Positions 1-9,553 of a stretch of DNA of 54,630 bases are shown in pieces. Each line of letters starts with the position of its first letter. The stretch's first letter is position 1. Below the pieces are notes generated by a model. It searched no databases and had not been told where the DNA came from. It saw nothing but the letters and a program-made list of their open reading frames with translations. The translations under genes and the position numbers were made by a program. Source of the stretch: CAZDXJ01 sp050303615 (lineage in GTDB: Bacteria; Pseudomonadota; Gammaproteobacteria; Methylococcales; Methylomonadaceae). The DNA lies in the NCBI GenBank assembly GCA_050303615.1, contig JBNLCC010000081.1, forward strand, positions 1 through 54,630. Reading direction: 5' to 3'.

Positions 1-1248
1 TGCAGGTCCTCTCCCTGGTTGTTGGTAAAGGGAACGATCTCGTTATCCACGAAGCGCAGCACGTCTTGCTCAAAGTCTCGCAATCTCTCCAGCAGATTCC
101 TGGCTTTCGATCGCTTCAGTCGTCCCCGTTTCTTTTTGCGTCGGGTTTCATCGGGGGGCGGGCATTCCATCGCCGCTCTTTCAAGTCGTTTTCGATATCT
201 CCGGCGCCACCGTTCGTCCTCATCCGTCGGTAACCGCCCCCCGGCTTCCTCTACCGCTTTCTTGAGGTCGAGCAGCAACTGCTGCATTTCCTTAGCCCAC
301 TGCTGATGCTCTTGCTCAAAGGCCCTTTCCAACTCCCTGAGGTGATGAGCATTGCATAGGGCATGGAGACAGGGGTAATGGTAGTACGGCTTCCAGTGAT
401 CATGTCACAACACGCCCTTAAAAGCAGGCAGGATGCCGATCTCGTCCATCGCCTCTGTACCCCGCTTTGCGTGTGGATAGAGCCAGGTCAATGAAGCTTT
501 GGAAGCACTATGCAGCCAGTGGCGCTGGCCGCCGATATTGATGCCTGTCTCATCGACATGCAGGAGCTCAGACGCGGCGGGTTGAGGCTTCACCCATTGT
601 TCAAAGGACTCTAACCGATCATACGCTTCCTGATTGAAGTTGAACACAGAGCCGGCACTGACCCGAATCTGCACCTGGTCCTGAAAGTGATCCCGGATCC
701 GGTCATAAGGAATCAGCTGGTACTGGGACATATAAACCGCGTTCGCCTTCACGTTGAGTCCATACTGAACCGGTCGGGTCACACCCTCGGGAAAGGCGGC
801 GACTATTCGATTCCCCTGTGGGTCCTCAAGAATCTGCGCCCGGTATTCGGTGACGAACCGAGAGATGTCGAGATCGATGACCTGCCGTATTTCATAGCCG
901 GCCTCCTGATACTCAACTCCCTTGCGCAAGGTGCGCCGATCAACCTTTAATTCAGTCACCTCATCCGGATCATCCACTGGCTCCAGCGTGGTCCCGTTAT
1001 GTCCTTTCTGTCCTCCGGTCTTCCTTTGGCTTTTACCCTTCTTGCTTTGCTTTTTCCGGTTTGGATCCGTAGACGGTGGCTTATGACTGTTTTGGCTATT
1101 GAGGCTGATGCGGTTCAGCAGGAGCGTGACCAAAAGCAACAATAACTCCAGTGCAGACCTGAGCGCAGAGCGATAGCTCTCGCTCTTTTTTGAGATGTTT
1201 TTTGACCGTGTTGATGGTTGAATCAACATCGATGTCTTCTATTTTCAA
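1..1248 (-). pseudogene. IS66-family transposase relic (TnpC-like), left-truncated by window edge, frameshift plus in-frame TGA
   Basis: The minus strand encodes an IS66-type DDE transposase. Visible features are the SLNSQNSHKPPS linker, a TGGQKGHNG motif, the first catalytic Asp in LHVDETGINIGG, and the later HDHWKPYY motif. Two lesions are visible. First, the expected N-terminus (KIEDIDVDSTINTV... KKERELS) lies in a different frame from the rest; around 1165-1172 four bases (CTCT) stand where three would keep the frame, so a +1 shift separates the parts. Its only start in that frame is TTG at 1248. Second, an in-frame TGA at 405-407 sits just before HDHWKPYY, where relatives usually have a sense codon (often Cys). 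The frame then stays open to base 1, so the C-terminal part is beyond the window. The longest intact segment runs 1229 to 405 (274 aa). Terminal inverted repeats and target duplication cannot be seen because the other end is missing. Confidence 0.85.
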
Positions 1249-1516
1249 CGGCCCACACCCGAATATCCTTGCATAGGGTTATTATCTCACAGGTTTTTAG
1301 GGCTAAATTTTGCTCCCTGTATGCAGTTTTGAGTCGATTAAAAAATCAACTAAGCCCCTGGGAATCACCTCCCTGGTTGATCTCTTTCAACAAGCGTCTG
1401 ATTGTCTGCTATGATGCCTGCAAGGCAAGTTGGGCAAAACTGCTGAAATTTGGAAAATTTCGGAAAAACCCTGTCAAGTACTTTTTTCATTTTTTAGCTG
1501 AATAGTTATCGCAGTT

Positions 1517-3955
1517 TTATCTTTTTACAGGTGCGGCGAGCAATCGCTCCGCAAGCTGCATATCTTTCTCGGCTTGCGTGAGCTTGCCTTGGTAGCGCCG
1601 CACTTGCGCACGATGCAGATGGAAACCGGCTTCAGGCAGGCGTTGTTGGCGTTCATTCAATCCGGAGAAATAATTAAATTGATTCGCTCTCATCAGTCGT
1701 TGCATGAAGGCAATCAATTCATCTCCCGCTATCCACCTTAGCGTACCTGATTTGATTCGGCGCTGGGTGATCGGCGCCTGAAATTCGATTACCGGATGAT
1801 CATCGGTATTCAGCGGTACGGCTTCAAATTGACCACGCAACGGCTCGAGATTACCGACAAAATACGCTAATAACGGAATTTGCCTCGCCGCGGCATTTTG
1901 ATTCCGAAACAACAAAGCGTTCTTTGTTAACGGCTGCGCGGATCGATGGCCCAGCAAACCGATGATCGGTTTTAATGCCGAAAAATCCCCGCGCCATACC
2001 GTGACCTGTGGAAAAACTTTCAGCATGGTGCGGGCGATTACGTTAAACTCCCCAGCAGACAACTGATAGGCGGGAAGCCATTGCATAAAAACCCCCTGAC
2101 CATTCAAGTGGCTTTTTACCGTCTGGTAGTGTTCCAGCGAATATAAATTACCCGCTCCGGCCTTCCAGGGAACGAAAAGATCGCTAATGATCACATCGAA
2201 TTTTTGCTGCGTTCCGCGCAGATAATTCCTGCCGTCCTCAACCACAACACTGACTCGCGGATCGAAAAATAAGTGATTGTTGTAACGGCCGAAATATTTT
2301 TCGGCTGCCGTTACGACCTCGGGTATCAGTTCGGTCACCACCAACTTGTCAACCGGGTATGACAGTACGGCACCGGCAGTAATCCCGGTTCCCATGCCGA
2401 GTACATAAACCGACTCCGGATCGGTGTGCAACAACACCGGCAAATAACCCTGCAGTTGTTCGAACTCGAATGAACCGGTACCGCCCAACGTATAATAATT
2501 ATTGACTTTTAATTTGAGATATTCGCCCCGCCGGATTACCGCCACCGTTCCGGAACTGCCTTCCCATACCTGCAGCAGACTTTCCCCTTCTACAACCGGA
2601 TCGACACTAACCACCGGCAGTTTGGAGGTATCCAGCACCGAAACCACCAACAATATGGCTGCTGCCGGCACCAGGGCGATTGATTTTCGAACTGCCCAAT
2701 CGCCTAACCAAAGCCAGGCTGTCAGCATATAAACGACCGCCATAAGGCGGATCCCCGCCCATAGCCCCAGCGTGTCGAGGATGACGAATCCTGCCAACAA
2801 CGACCCGGCAATAGCTCCGGCGGTATTGATCGCCGCCAAGTGCCCAACAATGGCACCGGTAATACCTTCCTTTTGCTCGTGTAATTTGATCAGCAACGGA
2901 AATACACAACCCAGCAGCAATAAGGGGGGACCCATAATCAGAAACGCGGCCGACAACACACTGAGCAGATAATTCGACCAACCGGTATCGCTGCCGATAT
3001 AACGCAGGTTGTCAGTAAAATAAATGAACTCGAATGGCGTAACCGCAACCCATAAAGCGCCTCCCATCAACAAAGCAAACATCATTAGCTCTTTATTTAA
3101 CCGGAGACACATTAAGCGGTTGGCCAGTACGCCGGCCAATGCCAAGCTGCAAAGGAACACCATCAGAATTACCGCAAAAGTGTAGACCGAATTCTGCAAC
3201 ACTTGGGCGAACATCCTTCCCCAAAGCACCTGCAGCGACAACATCAGCAAACCGGAGAGAAAAGCCAGCATACTCAGGGGAAACGGGATTGTGTTCCTAT
3301 GTTGTCCGGTCGCTTTTTGCCTCATCGGCCGACAGCGATGAGTTCCGGAAAGCACAATCGCCGTCAATGAGACCAGCACCGTCATTGACATCGCCAGTAA
3401 ATAACTGTTGGCGAACCCCAATATTCCGGGCAGCAAAAAACCGGCTAAAAACACACCGCCTACCGCCCCGAAAGTATTCACCGCATACAAAAGGGAAACC
3501 CGCGAACCGAGTTGTTCCGCTTCACTTACTACAAAATGACTAATCACCGGCAAGGTCCCACCCATGAACCATGCCGGCGGAAACAAAATCAACAATGACA
3601 GCGCGAACTTAACCAGGGTAAACGCAGACCGGTTGTCACCAAGCCAGGAAAACAATTGCGGATAAATAAACGCATACGCCTGAAGGATCAGAAAATAACC
3701 GGCGGCACATCCGGCTACGCCCAATTCCAGCAATCCATACAAGCGCAGTGCGTTACGACTGGTGGAGACCCAGCGTCCCCAATGGAGACTGCCAACGCCG
3801 AGACCGGCGAAAAACGCCGTCAACGTCGTGGCCATCGCATAACTGGCGTTGCCAAACAGCAGACCCAGCTCTTTTAGCCACAGCACCTCGTAAATAAGCG
3901 AAGTCACACCGGAAAAGAAAAACAGCAATAAGATGATTGGAAAATTTGGAGTCAT
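1517..3955 (-). CDS. Membrane-fused spermidine synthase-like protein (MFS-like N-terminus plus methyltransferase-fold domain)
   Basis: The 812-residue protein has a long N-terminal membrane half (about residues 1-440, a dozen hydrophobic segments, opening with GVTSLIYEVLWLKELGLLFG, typical of fused MFS/spermidine synthases). A Rossmann-type spermidine synthase domain follows, with a VLGMGTGITAG loop near residue 517 and IISDLFVPWKAG near 590. The last about 50 residues are helical and TPR-like. SpeE aminopropyltransferases are soluble and about 290 aa, so this is the fused, poorly characterised family; substrate unknown. A Shine-Dalgarno-like AAAGG precedes the ATG. It stands alone, divergent from the aminotransferase at 4155 across about 200 bp, with no speD or other polyamine gene nearby, so classical spermidine synthesis is not supported by context. 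Confidence 0.85.
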   Translation of the reverse strand: MTPNFPIILLLFFFSGVTSLIYEVLWLKELGLLFGNASYAMATTLTAFFAGLGVGSLHWGRWVSTSRNALRLYGLLELGVAGCAAGYFLILQAYAFIYPQLFSWLGDNRSAFTLVKFALSLLILFPPAWFMGGTLPVISHFVVSEAEQLGSRVSLLYAVNTFGAVGGVFLAGFLLPGILGFANSYLLAMSMTVLVSLTAIVLSGTHRCRPMRQKATGQHRNTIPFPLSMLAFLSGLLMLSLQVLWGRMFAQVLQNSVYTFAVILMVFLCSLALAGVLANRLMCLRLNKELMMFALLMGGALWVAVTPFEFIYFTDNLRYIGSDTGWSNYLLSVLSAAFLIMGPPLLLLGCVFPLLIKLHEQKEGITGAIVGHLAAINTAGAIAGSLLAGFVILDTLGLWAGIRLMAVVYMLTAWLWLGDWAVRKSIALVPAAAILLVVSVLDTSKLPVVSVDPVVEGESLLQVWEGSSGTVAVIRRGEYLKLKVNNYYTLGGTGSFEFEQLQGYLPVLLHTDPESVYVLGMGTGITAGAVLSYPVDKLVVTELIPEVVTAAEKYFGRYNNHLFFDPRVSVVVEDGRNYLRGTQQKFDVIISDLFVPWKAGAGNLYSLEHYQTVKSHLNGQGVFMQWLPAYQLSAGEFNVIARTMLKVFPQVTVWRGDFSALKPIIGLLGHRSAQPLTKNALLFRNQNAAARQIPLLAYFVGNLEPLRGQFEAVPLNTDDHPVIEFQAPITQRRIKSGTLRWIAGDELIAFMQRLMRANQFNYFSGLNERQQRLPEAGFHLHRAQVRRYQGKLTQAEKDMQLAERLLAAPVKR

Positions 3956-4154
3956 AAGCCTTTAAATACCGTTACGCCAGTTCGATGTCAAGATTGCGCC
4001 GGCCATTGTTCATCGACGTGCGCCTTCTTTAAAAAGAAATCATTTCGATCTCAAAATTCATTCACGTGCGTTTGCTGTAGAATACAAAATTACATTTAAG
4101 TTGCATAAAACCTCCGGGTTTTCCGTAAAAACCAAGTAAATTAAGGAGTGACAC

Positions 4155-5360
4155 TTGACTATTCATAGAGATAAGCCTGAATTTGCTGTGCATTTTATTT
4201 CCGAAAGAATGGCGCAGATCAAAATGTCCGCCATCAAGGAAATGTCGATGTTGAGTGCGAAAATAGCAGACGCCTCCTCCCTGGCTTGGGGGTTACCGTC
4301 GTTCAGAACTCCGGAATATATTCGCAACAAGGTCGCTGAGCAAATGGATCGAGATAGTGATATCGGAAAGTATTCGTTACCCGATGGTCTTCAGGAATTA
4401 AGGCAATTGTCCGCCCGCCAACATTATCAGCAAACCGGAGTACAAGTCGACGCGGACCGTAACGTAGTGATATCAGCCGGCAATATGCAGGGGCTGAATA
4501 CCCTTTTCCATGTCATCATCGACCCGGGAAGCGAAATTATCTTGACCGATCCTTGTTTCGCTTCCCATATTGAACAGATCAAATTATGCGGGGGTAAACC
4601 GGTTTTTTGGAAGCTGGATGAACAAAACGGCTGGCAATTGGACGTTGATCGATTACCTGAGTTAATCACTGCAAGGACCAAAGCCATCGTCATCGTTTCA
4701 CCGTCCAATCCGACCGGTAAAATTTTCAGCAGGAGCGAGTTAGTTAAAATGGGCGAAATCGCCGCGCAGCACGGCCTGTTAATTATGCTCGACGACCCTT
4801 ATTGTTTCTTCACTTACGAAAACAGAAACAAATATTATAATCTTGCGGCAGATCAAACGCTGGCAGAAAACATCGTGTATTTTTTTACCTTCTCAAAATC
4901 CTATGCGATGAGCGGTTGGCGACTCGGCTACATCATCCTGCCTGCATCATTGAAAAAAGAGGTCTTGAAAGTACACGATTTAACGATGATTTGTACGCCG
5001 CGGGTTTCCCAGGTGGCCGGCATCGCCGCATTGAGTGAAACGCCCTATCATCTCTCTGATTTTGAAGGCATTTTAGCCAAACGCAGAGACCTCATCTGCC
5101 AAAGACTCGACGCGATACCACACGTTTTTGAATACATCAAACCTGAAGGCGCCTACTACGTTTTTCCTAAAATCGTAGCAGATCACCAAGATGACCATGA
5201 ATTCGCGTTGCGCATGCTCAATGAGGCAAAAGTCACTCTCACACCGGGCAGCGCCTTCGGCCCAGCCGGTGCAAGCCATGTTCGGATGGCTTATTGCGTG
5301 GCGGAGGACACGATAAATCTTGCTTTCGACCGGATGGAACGATACTTCGGGAAAACCTAA
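4155..5360 (+). CDS. PLP-dependent class I/II aminotransferase
   Basis: A 401-residue fold-type I aminotransferase of normal length. The family signatures SPSNPTGK and the Schiff-base motif FTFSKSYAMSGWRLGY are present, with Lys248 as the predicted PLP lysine; the substrate-carboxylate Arg of the C-terminal HVRMAYC motif is also present. The start is a TTG at 4155, chosen because a strong AAGGAG lies 6 bases upstream and the protein begins there without lost domain. Substrate cannot be read; the family covers aspartate/aromatic/branched-chain and related transaminases acting in the cytoplasm. It is convergent with the MscS gene (29 bases between stops) and divergent from the spermidine synthase-like gene, so probably monocistronic. 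Confidence 0.9.
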   Translation: MTIHRDKPEFAVHFISERMAQIKMSAIKEMSMLSAKIADASSLAWGLPSFRTPEYIRNKVAEQMDRDSDIGKYSLPDGLQELRQLSARQHYQQTGVQVDADRNVVISAGNMQGLNTLFHVIIDPGSEIILTDPCFASHIEQIKLCGGKPVFWKLDEQNGWQLDVDRLPELITARTKAIVIVSPSNPTGKIFSRSELVKMGEIAAQHGLLIMLDDPYCFFTYENRNKYYNLAADQTLAENIVYFFTFSKSYAMSGWRLGYIILPASLKKEVLKVHDLTMICTPRVSQVAGIAALSETPYHLSDFEGILAKRRDLICQRLDAIPHVFEYIKPEGAYYVFPKIVADHQDDHEFALRMLNEAKVTLTPGSAFGPAGASHVRMAYCVAEDTINLAFDRMERYFGKT

Positions 5361-5388
5361 ACATAATTTATATGCCGTAAATGTCAGC

Positions 5389-6672
5389 TTAGATAGAACT
5401 AGCATTGTACAGGTGCACATCCTGTTGCGGATAAGGGATGGAAATGCCTTCCTCGTCAAAACGCTGTTTCACTGCACGGGTCACATCCCAATATACGGTA
5501 AAATAATCCCCGGTTTTCACCCACGGTCGAACGACAAAATTTACGGAAGAATCCGCCAACTCGTGTACTTTTATCACCGGCTCCGGATCATCCAGGACCA
5601 GTGGATGTTTAGCCAGAATATCGGCCAGGACTTGCTCGGTTTTTTCAATATCGTCGTTGTAACCTATTCCGAATACCATATCGACACGACGAGTATCGCT
5701 ACCGGAGATGTTGGTAATGGTGCTGCCCCAAATGGAATTATTCGGAATAACGACGACTTGATTATCGGGGAGTTTCAAAGTTGTTGAAACCAACGTCATC
5801 GATGAGACCGATCCGGTTATACCGGCAACATTGACCACGTTACCCAGGTCATAAGGTCGATATATCAAAATCATCAGACCCGATGCAAAATTGCTTAACG
5901 TTCCCTGCAAAGCAAAACCGACAATAAAGCCTATGGCTCCCAATGCCGCAATCAGTGGTCCTATATTGACCTCCAGCATAGACAAGGCAATCATGACTCC
6001 GATGATTTTGGTCAAATTCTGTGCCGTATGCACAAAAAACTGTTTCAATAAGTCTGAAACCTGGCTCAAGCGGTTGACGGCGCGCCCAGTGAGACTGCCA
6101 AGGGCGCCGGCTAAAACCCAAAACACAATCAAGACTAAAACAGCAAAACCAATATTTGTTGCCCAACGTATTCCGCCTTCCGGAGATTTTAACCAACCCA
6201 CCAATGCAGAAACGATCGCATCGGAATCCTTATGGTCCACCTGTGGCCCCGACACGGCACTGACGTATGTCTCATAGACCTGGATATCACCACCTTTCTG
6301 CTGCAATTCCGCCAAAACGAGATTAAGCTTATCGATCAGTTTGATTTGTTTCTCATTCTGCTCGTTTATCCTGTTCAGCAATTTGTCCTTGGCCGCGCCT
6401 GCATCGAGTTGCGCGGCTTTGACTTTTAATTCACTGGTTCTCTGCAAATGTTCTTGCAACAGCCCCATCCAATAATCCGCAACCACGCTTAAATCATCTT
6501 TGGGTAAAGGCACCAAACGAATCTTTAACTCATCCTTCTGGATACCCTTTTGCGTAACCGGACTACTATTTACGTCAATTGCGGCCCATCCCGTCTGTAC
6601 CACGCCAAAAAACGCTAGCAAAATCAACATTCCCAAGCTCATGACTAGACTATCCAATTTCGATTTGAGCAT
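5389..6672 (-). CDS. MscS-family mechanosensitive ion channel with extended periplasmic N-terminus
   Basis: A 427-residue protein. It has an N-terminal signal/anchor segment (residues 12-31), a charged coiled region to about 165, then three membrane helices. The third holds the Gly/Ala-rich pore helix (AAL GAIGFIVGFALQG, about 245-265) followed by SNFASGLMILIYRPYD, and the MscS beta domain (VVVIPNNSIWGSTITN) and alpha/beta vestibule follow. E. coli MscS is 286 aa, so about 140 residues are extra at the N-terminus. MscS channels release solutes on hypo-osmotic shock in the inner membrane. The start is supported by AGGTG a few bases before ATG. A second, much larger MscS-superfamily channel lies at 27106-30513. 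Confidence 0.93.
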   Translation of the reverse strand: MLKSKLDSLVMSLGMLILLAFFGVVQTGWAAIDVNSSPVTQKGIQKDELKIRLVPLPKDDLSVVADYWMGLLQEHLQRTSELKVKAAQLDAGAAKDKLLNRINEQNEKQIKLIDKLNLVLAELQQKGGDIQVYETYVSAVSGPQVDHKDSDAIVSALVGWLKSPEGGIRWATNIGFAVLVLIVFWVLAGALGSLTGRAVNRLSQVSDLLKQFFVHTAQNLTKIIGVMIALSMLEVNIGPLIAALGAIGFIVGFALQGTLSNFASGLMILIYRPYDLGNVVNVAGITGSVSSMTLVSTTLKLPDNQVVVIPNNSIWGSTITNISGSDTRRVDMVFGIGYNDDIEKTEQVLADILAKHPLVLDDPEPVIKVHELADSSVNFVVRPWVKTGDYFTVYWDVTRAVKQRFDEEGISIPYPQQDVHLYNASSI

Positions 6673-6938
6673 AAGTTCACCTCTATCATCAGTATTGATA
6701 AACAGTCCAAAACGACATCTCGTTTGCTAAAAACTTTTTCATCAGTGCTTTCAGTCTCAAAAGATGCACACAAATACCAAGAATCCATCACAATGCAGGA
6801 AATAAAAAATATAGTTTTGCATTATGATTCAAAAACATTGCTTGAATCAATACTGATGTTACATTCAACAAATACGGGAAAATCGATTAAAAACACAGAA
6901 ACTTAAAAAAATTTTCGCGGACCGTAAGCGTACGGGGT

Positions 6939-7781
6939 CTATAAGCTATGCTTACGCCTCACAAAAGGCGTCTGATCCCAGGTTTTGCCATCGAGCACCC
7001 TTCCGGATTTATGCATACCGACCGCCCACATCGTACCCTGTCGCTTGGCGGCATCGACAAAATGGTATTGTTTCTTGCGGCCGGCATTTTCCGGGGGATA
7101 AGGGGACCAATGTCCCCATTTGCGAAAATGGAATGCTACGTTTTTCTCTAAGCACTGGTCTCTGAGAGTGCGGAACCAATCGGGATGACTGGGCCGGGCC
7201 TTGGCACCGCTTTCCCCACCGGTGACGATCCAGTCGACGGTCGTGCCCAGCCAGGCGGACAAATCCAACGGTCCCAACAGCGGTTCACAGGACAAAAAAC
7301 GCACAGTGGCAGGAATTTCCGCCAGCGAGGGTATCCGCAGTTCCGCGCACTGCTGGTTTTCCACGGTAACACCCAGCCAAACATTCTCCGGCCAATGCTT
7401 CCAGGGCACCAATTCGATTATTTTGTCGTGGCGCTTGGTTAACAGCAGCCAATCCAGATTGGGCGTGGCATCAATCAGTTCGGCCAAACGCAGGCGCCAA
7501 CCGTCCAGGTCGCGGCGGTCCTCAAAGATATCGGCCATCGACGCGCAGAATACCCGTTGACGCCGTCCTGATTCTGCCGCTGCCCGATCCCATTTGACAG
7601 GTTGCTGCCAGTGTTTGTCGGTGAAAAACCGCCTGTCCGTTTCGGCACCCCAGACATTCGAACCAACGCGTCTGGCCCAGGTTTCCGCGTAACAGTGTTT
7701 ACAGGCTTGCGAAACCTTTTCGCAACCCCACCAGGGATTGAAAGTGTGATCGACCCATTCCAGTTTGGTGTCTTTAGCCAT
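6939..7781 (-). CDS. Phage Gp37/Gp68-type DUF5131 protein (three-Cys radical-SAM-like)
   Basis: The protein is 280 residues from the chosen ATG at 7781; an upstream ATG at 7823 would overlap the preceding gene and add 14 unconserved residues. It matches the DUF5131 / phage Gp37-Gp68 family: N-terminal EWVDHTFNPWWGC, a Cys cluster GCEKVSQACKHCYAE resembling an iron-sulphur site, then CASMADIFEDRRDLD, LLLTKRHD, WLGVTVENQ, FLSCEPLLGPLDL and VTGGESG. The family is radical-SAM-like and recurrent in phages and integrated elements; its reaction is not established. It follows the ASCH-domain gene by 16 bases on the same strand, so the two form a unit reading away from tRNA-Lys. Confidence 0.85.
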   Translation of the reverse strand: MAKDTKLEWVDHTFNPWWGCEKVSQACKHCYAETWARRVGSNVWGAETDRRFFTDKHWQQPVKWDRAAAESGRRQRVFCASMADIFEDRRDLDGWRLRLAELIDATPNLDWLLLTKRHDKIIELVPWKHWPENVWLGVTVENQQCAELRIPSLAEIPATVRFLSCEPLLGPLDLSAWLGTTVDWIVTGGESGAKARPSHPDWFRTLRDQCLEKNVAFHFRKWGHWSPYPPENAGRKKQYHFVDAAKRQGTMWAVGMHKSGRVLDGKTWDQTPFVRRKHSL

Positions 7782-7797
7782 ACCGATAGCGCAATAA

Positions 7798-8145
7798 TTA
7801 CCAATAAATGATCTGACCGACAAAAGGAAACTTATGCTGGGTGCTGAAAAAGCGCATCATCTCGGCAGTGTCGGCAAAACCGTCGGCGAGTGCCAAATCA
7901 TCAAGTTGCCGGTCGTTTAAGCGTTCGTTTTCGATATATATGCGCCGTTGCTCGATGCGAATGGCCTTGACGTGGGTGCATGTGTGTTGGCCTATGCGGC
8001 GGCAACCAGTAGTACGCATCCCGGTGAACAAATATAAGGTATCACCCGCCTTGAAAGGACGTTTGCGCTGCTTGCGTATGGTCTGGCACTTTCGCCCTTG
8101 CTCTATAGCGGCGACAAATTGTGGTTTGAAATTCAGGCTAGGCAT
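7798..8145 (-). CDS. ASCH-domain (PUA-like fold) protein
   Basis: A 115-residue protein. Its N-terminal half (SLNFKPQFVAAIEQGRKCQTIR, then RPFKAGDTLYLFTGMRTTGCRRIG) matches ASCH/PUA-like domains, which bind RNA or modified bases and are common in phage genomes. The GDTLYLFTG strand-turn and the TIR segment are the recognisable parts. The C-terminus is ordinary. It lies 100 bases from the 3' end of tRNA-Lys(CTT) and directly upstream of the DUF5131 gene on the same strand. That pairing and the tRNA location suggest a small mobile-element remnant, but no integrase or second attachment site is visible. Specific function unknown. Confidence 0.75.
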   Translation of the reverse strand: MPSLNFKPQFVAAIEQGRKCQTIRKQRKRPFKAGDTLYLFTGMRTTGCRRIGQHTCTHVKAIRIEQRRIYIENERLNDRQLDDLALADGFADTAEMMRFFSTQHKFPFVGQIIYW

Positions 8146-8248
8146 ATATGCTTAATCGAACATGAAATTTGGGCGTTCGCTTTGTCGGATAGTAGCCTTG
8201 GCAGGTGTTCACAAGATAGCTGGTTTGATGATGATCGATTGAATGGGT

Positions 8249-8324
8249 TGGTGGGCCGTCGGGGATTCGAACCCCGGACCTATGGATTAAGAGTCCACAG
8301 CTCTGCCAACTGAGCTAACGGCCC
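8249..8324 (-). tRNA. tRNA-Lys (anticodon CTT), CCA encoded
   Basis: The reverse strand folds as a full 76-base cloverleaf. The acceptor stem is GGGCCGT/ACGGCCC, the D arm GCTC..GAGC, the anticodon stem GTGGA/TCCAT with loop CTCTTAA (anticodon CTT, Lys codon AAG), and the T arm CGGGG-TTCGAAT-CCCCG. The CCA end is encoded. All stems pair, with the usual G-U at 27-43. Confidence 0.97.
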
Positions 8325-8611
8325 ATAAGGTAGCCGTATGCGTTGGGCTACCTGCATTCGTTGTATTCTATCATGCTCCCCGACAAACTTGTACCATACA
8401 ACGCAAAACAGCTTTCGCCTTTTGACGTCTTATAAATTGCACCTTATTGAGTTGGGTTATAATAGTGCGGAACTATCCTATTCCCCCCCTTTTTTATGCC
8501 AATCATGATTATCCGAAAAAGATTCGAACGCGAAAACATCACCAAGCCCTCGCCGCTTGGCTGCGAAATTTTTGCATTGCTTGCAGCCGGTCACAACTTA
8601 GGTTCCGCGAC

Positions 8612-9499
8612 ATGATGTACGGCCTCGCCGCAATCGGCACTGTCATCGGCATATTGCTGGGGTTGTTAGGCGGCGGCGGTTCGATACTTACCGTCCCAGT
8701 GCTGGTTTACCTGGCGGGTATGACGGCAAAACATGCCATTTTCGTATCACTGATCGTGATTGGCATTACCAGCAGTATTGCGGTCATCAGCCACGCCCGC
8801 AAAAAACATGTGTGCTGGAAAATCGGTTTGGCGTTCGGTGTCGCCGGCATGGCAGGCGCCTATTTCGGAGGACGCTTGACCAAACACATTCCCGATGCCC
8901 TGTTACTGATACTATTTGCGCTGGTGATGGTCGGCGCCGCGTTCGCCATGCTGCGCAAAAAACCGGTCAAAGGGGAAAAACGACTGCCAGGTGAACTGTC
9001 TTGTCCGTTCAATCTGGCAGCTCCCGCCGTGCTCATCGACGGCTTTATCGTCGGCATGATAACCGGCCTGGTCGGCGTCGGCGGCGGTTTCTTGCTCGTC
9101 CCGGCACTGAATTATCTCGCCGGTCTGCCGATACACGCCGCAATCGGCACATCACTGCTGATCATCGTACTACAATGCGGCGCAGCATTGCTGGGCCATG
9201 CCAGTCATTTTACTCCCGATTGGCTACTGACCGGTTTTTTCACCGGCTTCACGGTACTCGGCAGCCTGATCGGCAGCAGGTTGTCCGCCAAAATCAGCGG
9301 CGCATTGTTAAAGCGGGGCTTCGGCGTTTTTGTGCTGGCTATAGGCGTTTTTATGCTCTACCGTCAAAGCGACGCTACGCTATTGTTACAAATAAGGGAG
9401 TTATTAATAGCACATGAGGAGTATCTGCTGGGACTATTGACCGGATTTGCCTTACTGGCAATTTACCGCTTGTGGGTTTGGCTGCATATGCCGCGCTAA
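8612..9499 (+). CDS. TSUP-family (TauE/SafE-like) membrane permease
   Basis: The protein is 295 residues from ATG 8612 (a second ATG follows at 8615). The frame is open back to 8447, but those 55 residues are basic and unconserved, whereas the protein proper starts with the first TSUP helix (MMYGLAAIGTVIGILLGLLGGGGS). The two-repeat TSUP pattern is clear: GLLGGGGSILTVPVLVYLAG in the first half and GLVGVGGGFLLVPALNYLAG in the second, with about eight membrane helices. TSUP proteins export or import sulphite, sulphoacetate or similar organosulphur anions; the substrate here is not readable. It stands alone between tRNA-Lys and the vapBC pair. Confidence 0.9.
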   Translation: MMYGLAAIGTVIGILLGLLGGGGSILTVPVLVYLAGMTAKHAIFVSLIVIGITSSIAVISHARKKHVCWKIGLAFGVAGMAGAYFGGRLTKHIPDALLLILFALVMVGAAFAMLRKKPVKGEKRLPGELSCPFNLAAPAVLIDGFIVGMITGLVGVGGGFLLVPALNYLAGLPIHAAIGTSLLIIVLQCGAALLGHASHFTPDWLLTGFFTGFTVLGSLIGSRLSAKISGALLKRGFGVFVLAIGVFMLYRQSDATLLLQIRELLIAHEEYLLGLLTGFALLAIYRLWVWLHMPR

Positions 9500-9553
9500 T
9501 ATCAAGGCCGTTTTTCAGCCGGAGAAGGAAATACGGTATAATTATAAGCATCT

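Noticed and set aside
405..407. In-frame TGA in the transposase as possible recoding (Sec/Trp/readthrough)
   Set aside because: The same gene also has a frameshift near 1165-1172 and no recoding structure was recognised; decay is simpler.
1218..1505. 95-codon plus-strand frame right of the transposase
   Set aside because: Overlaps the transposase N-terminus on the other strand; no domain and no ribosome site.
6724..6906. 60-codon frame with TTG start between MscS and DUF5131 genes
   Set aside because: AT-rich, no Shine-Dalgarno, no family resemblance. The 266-base spacer probably holds the MscS promoter.
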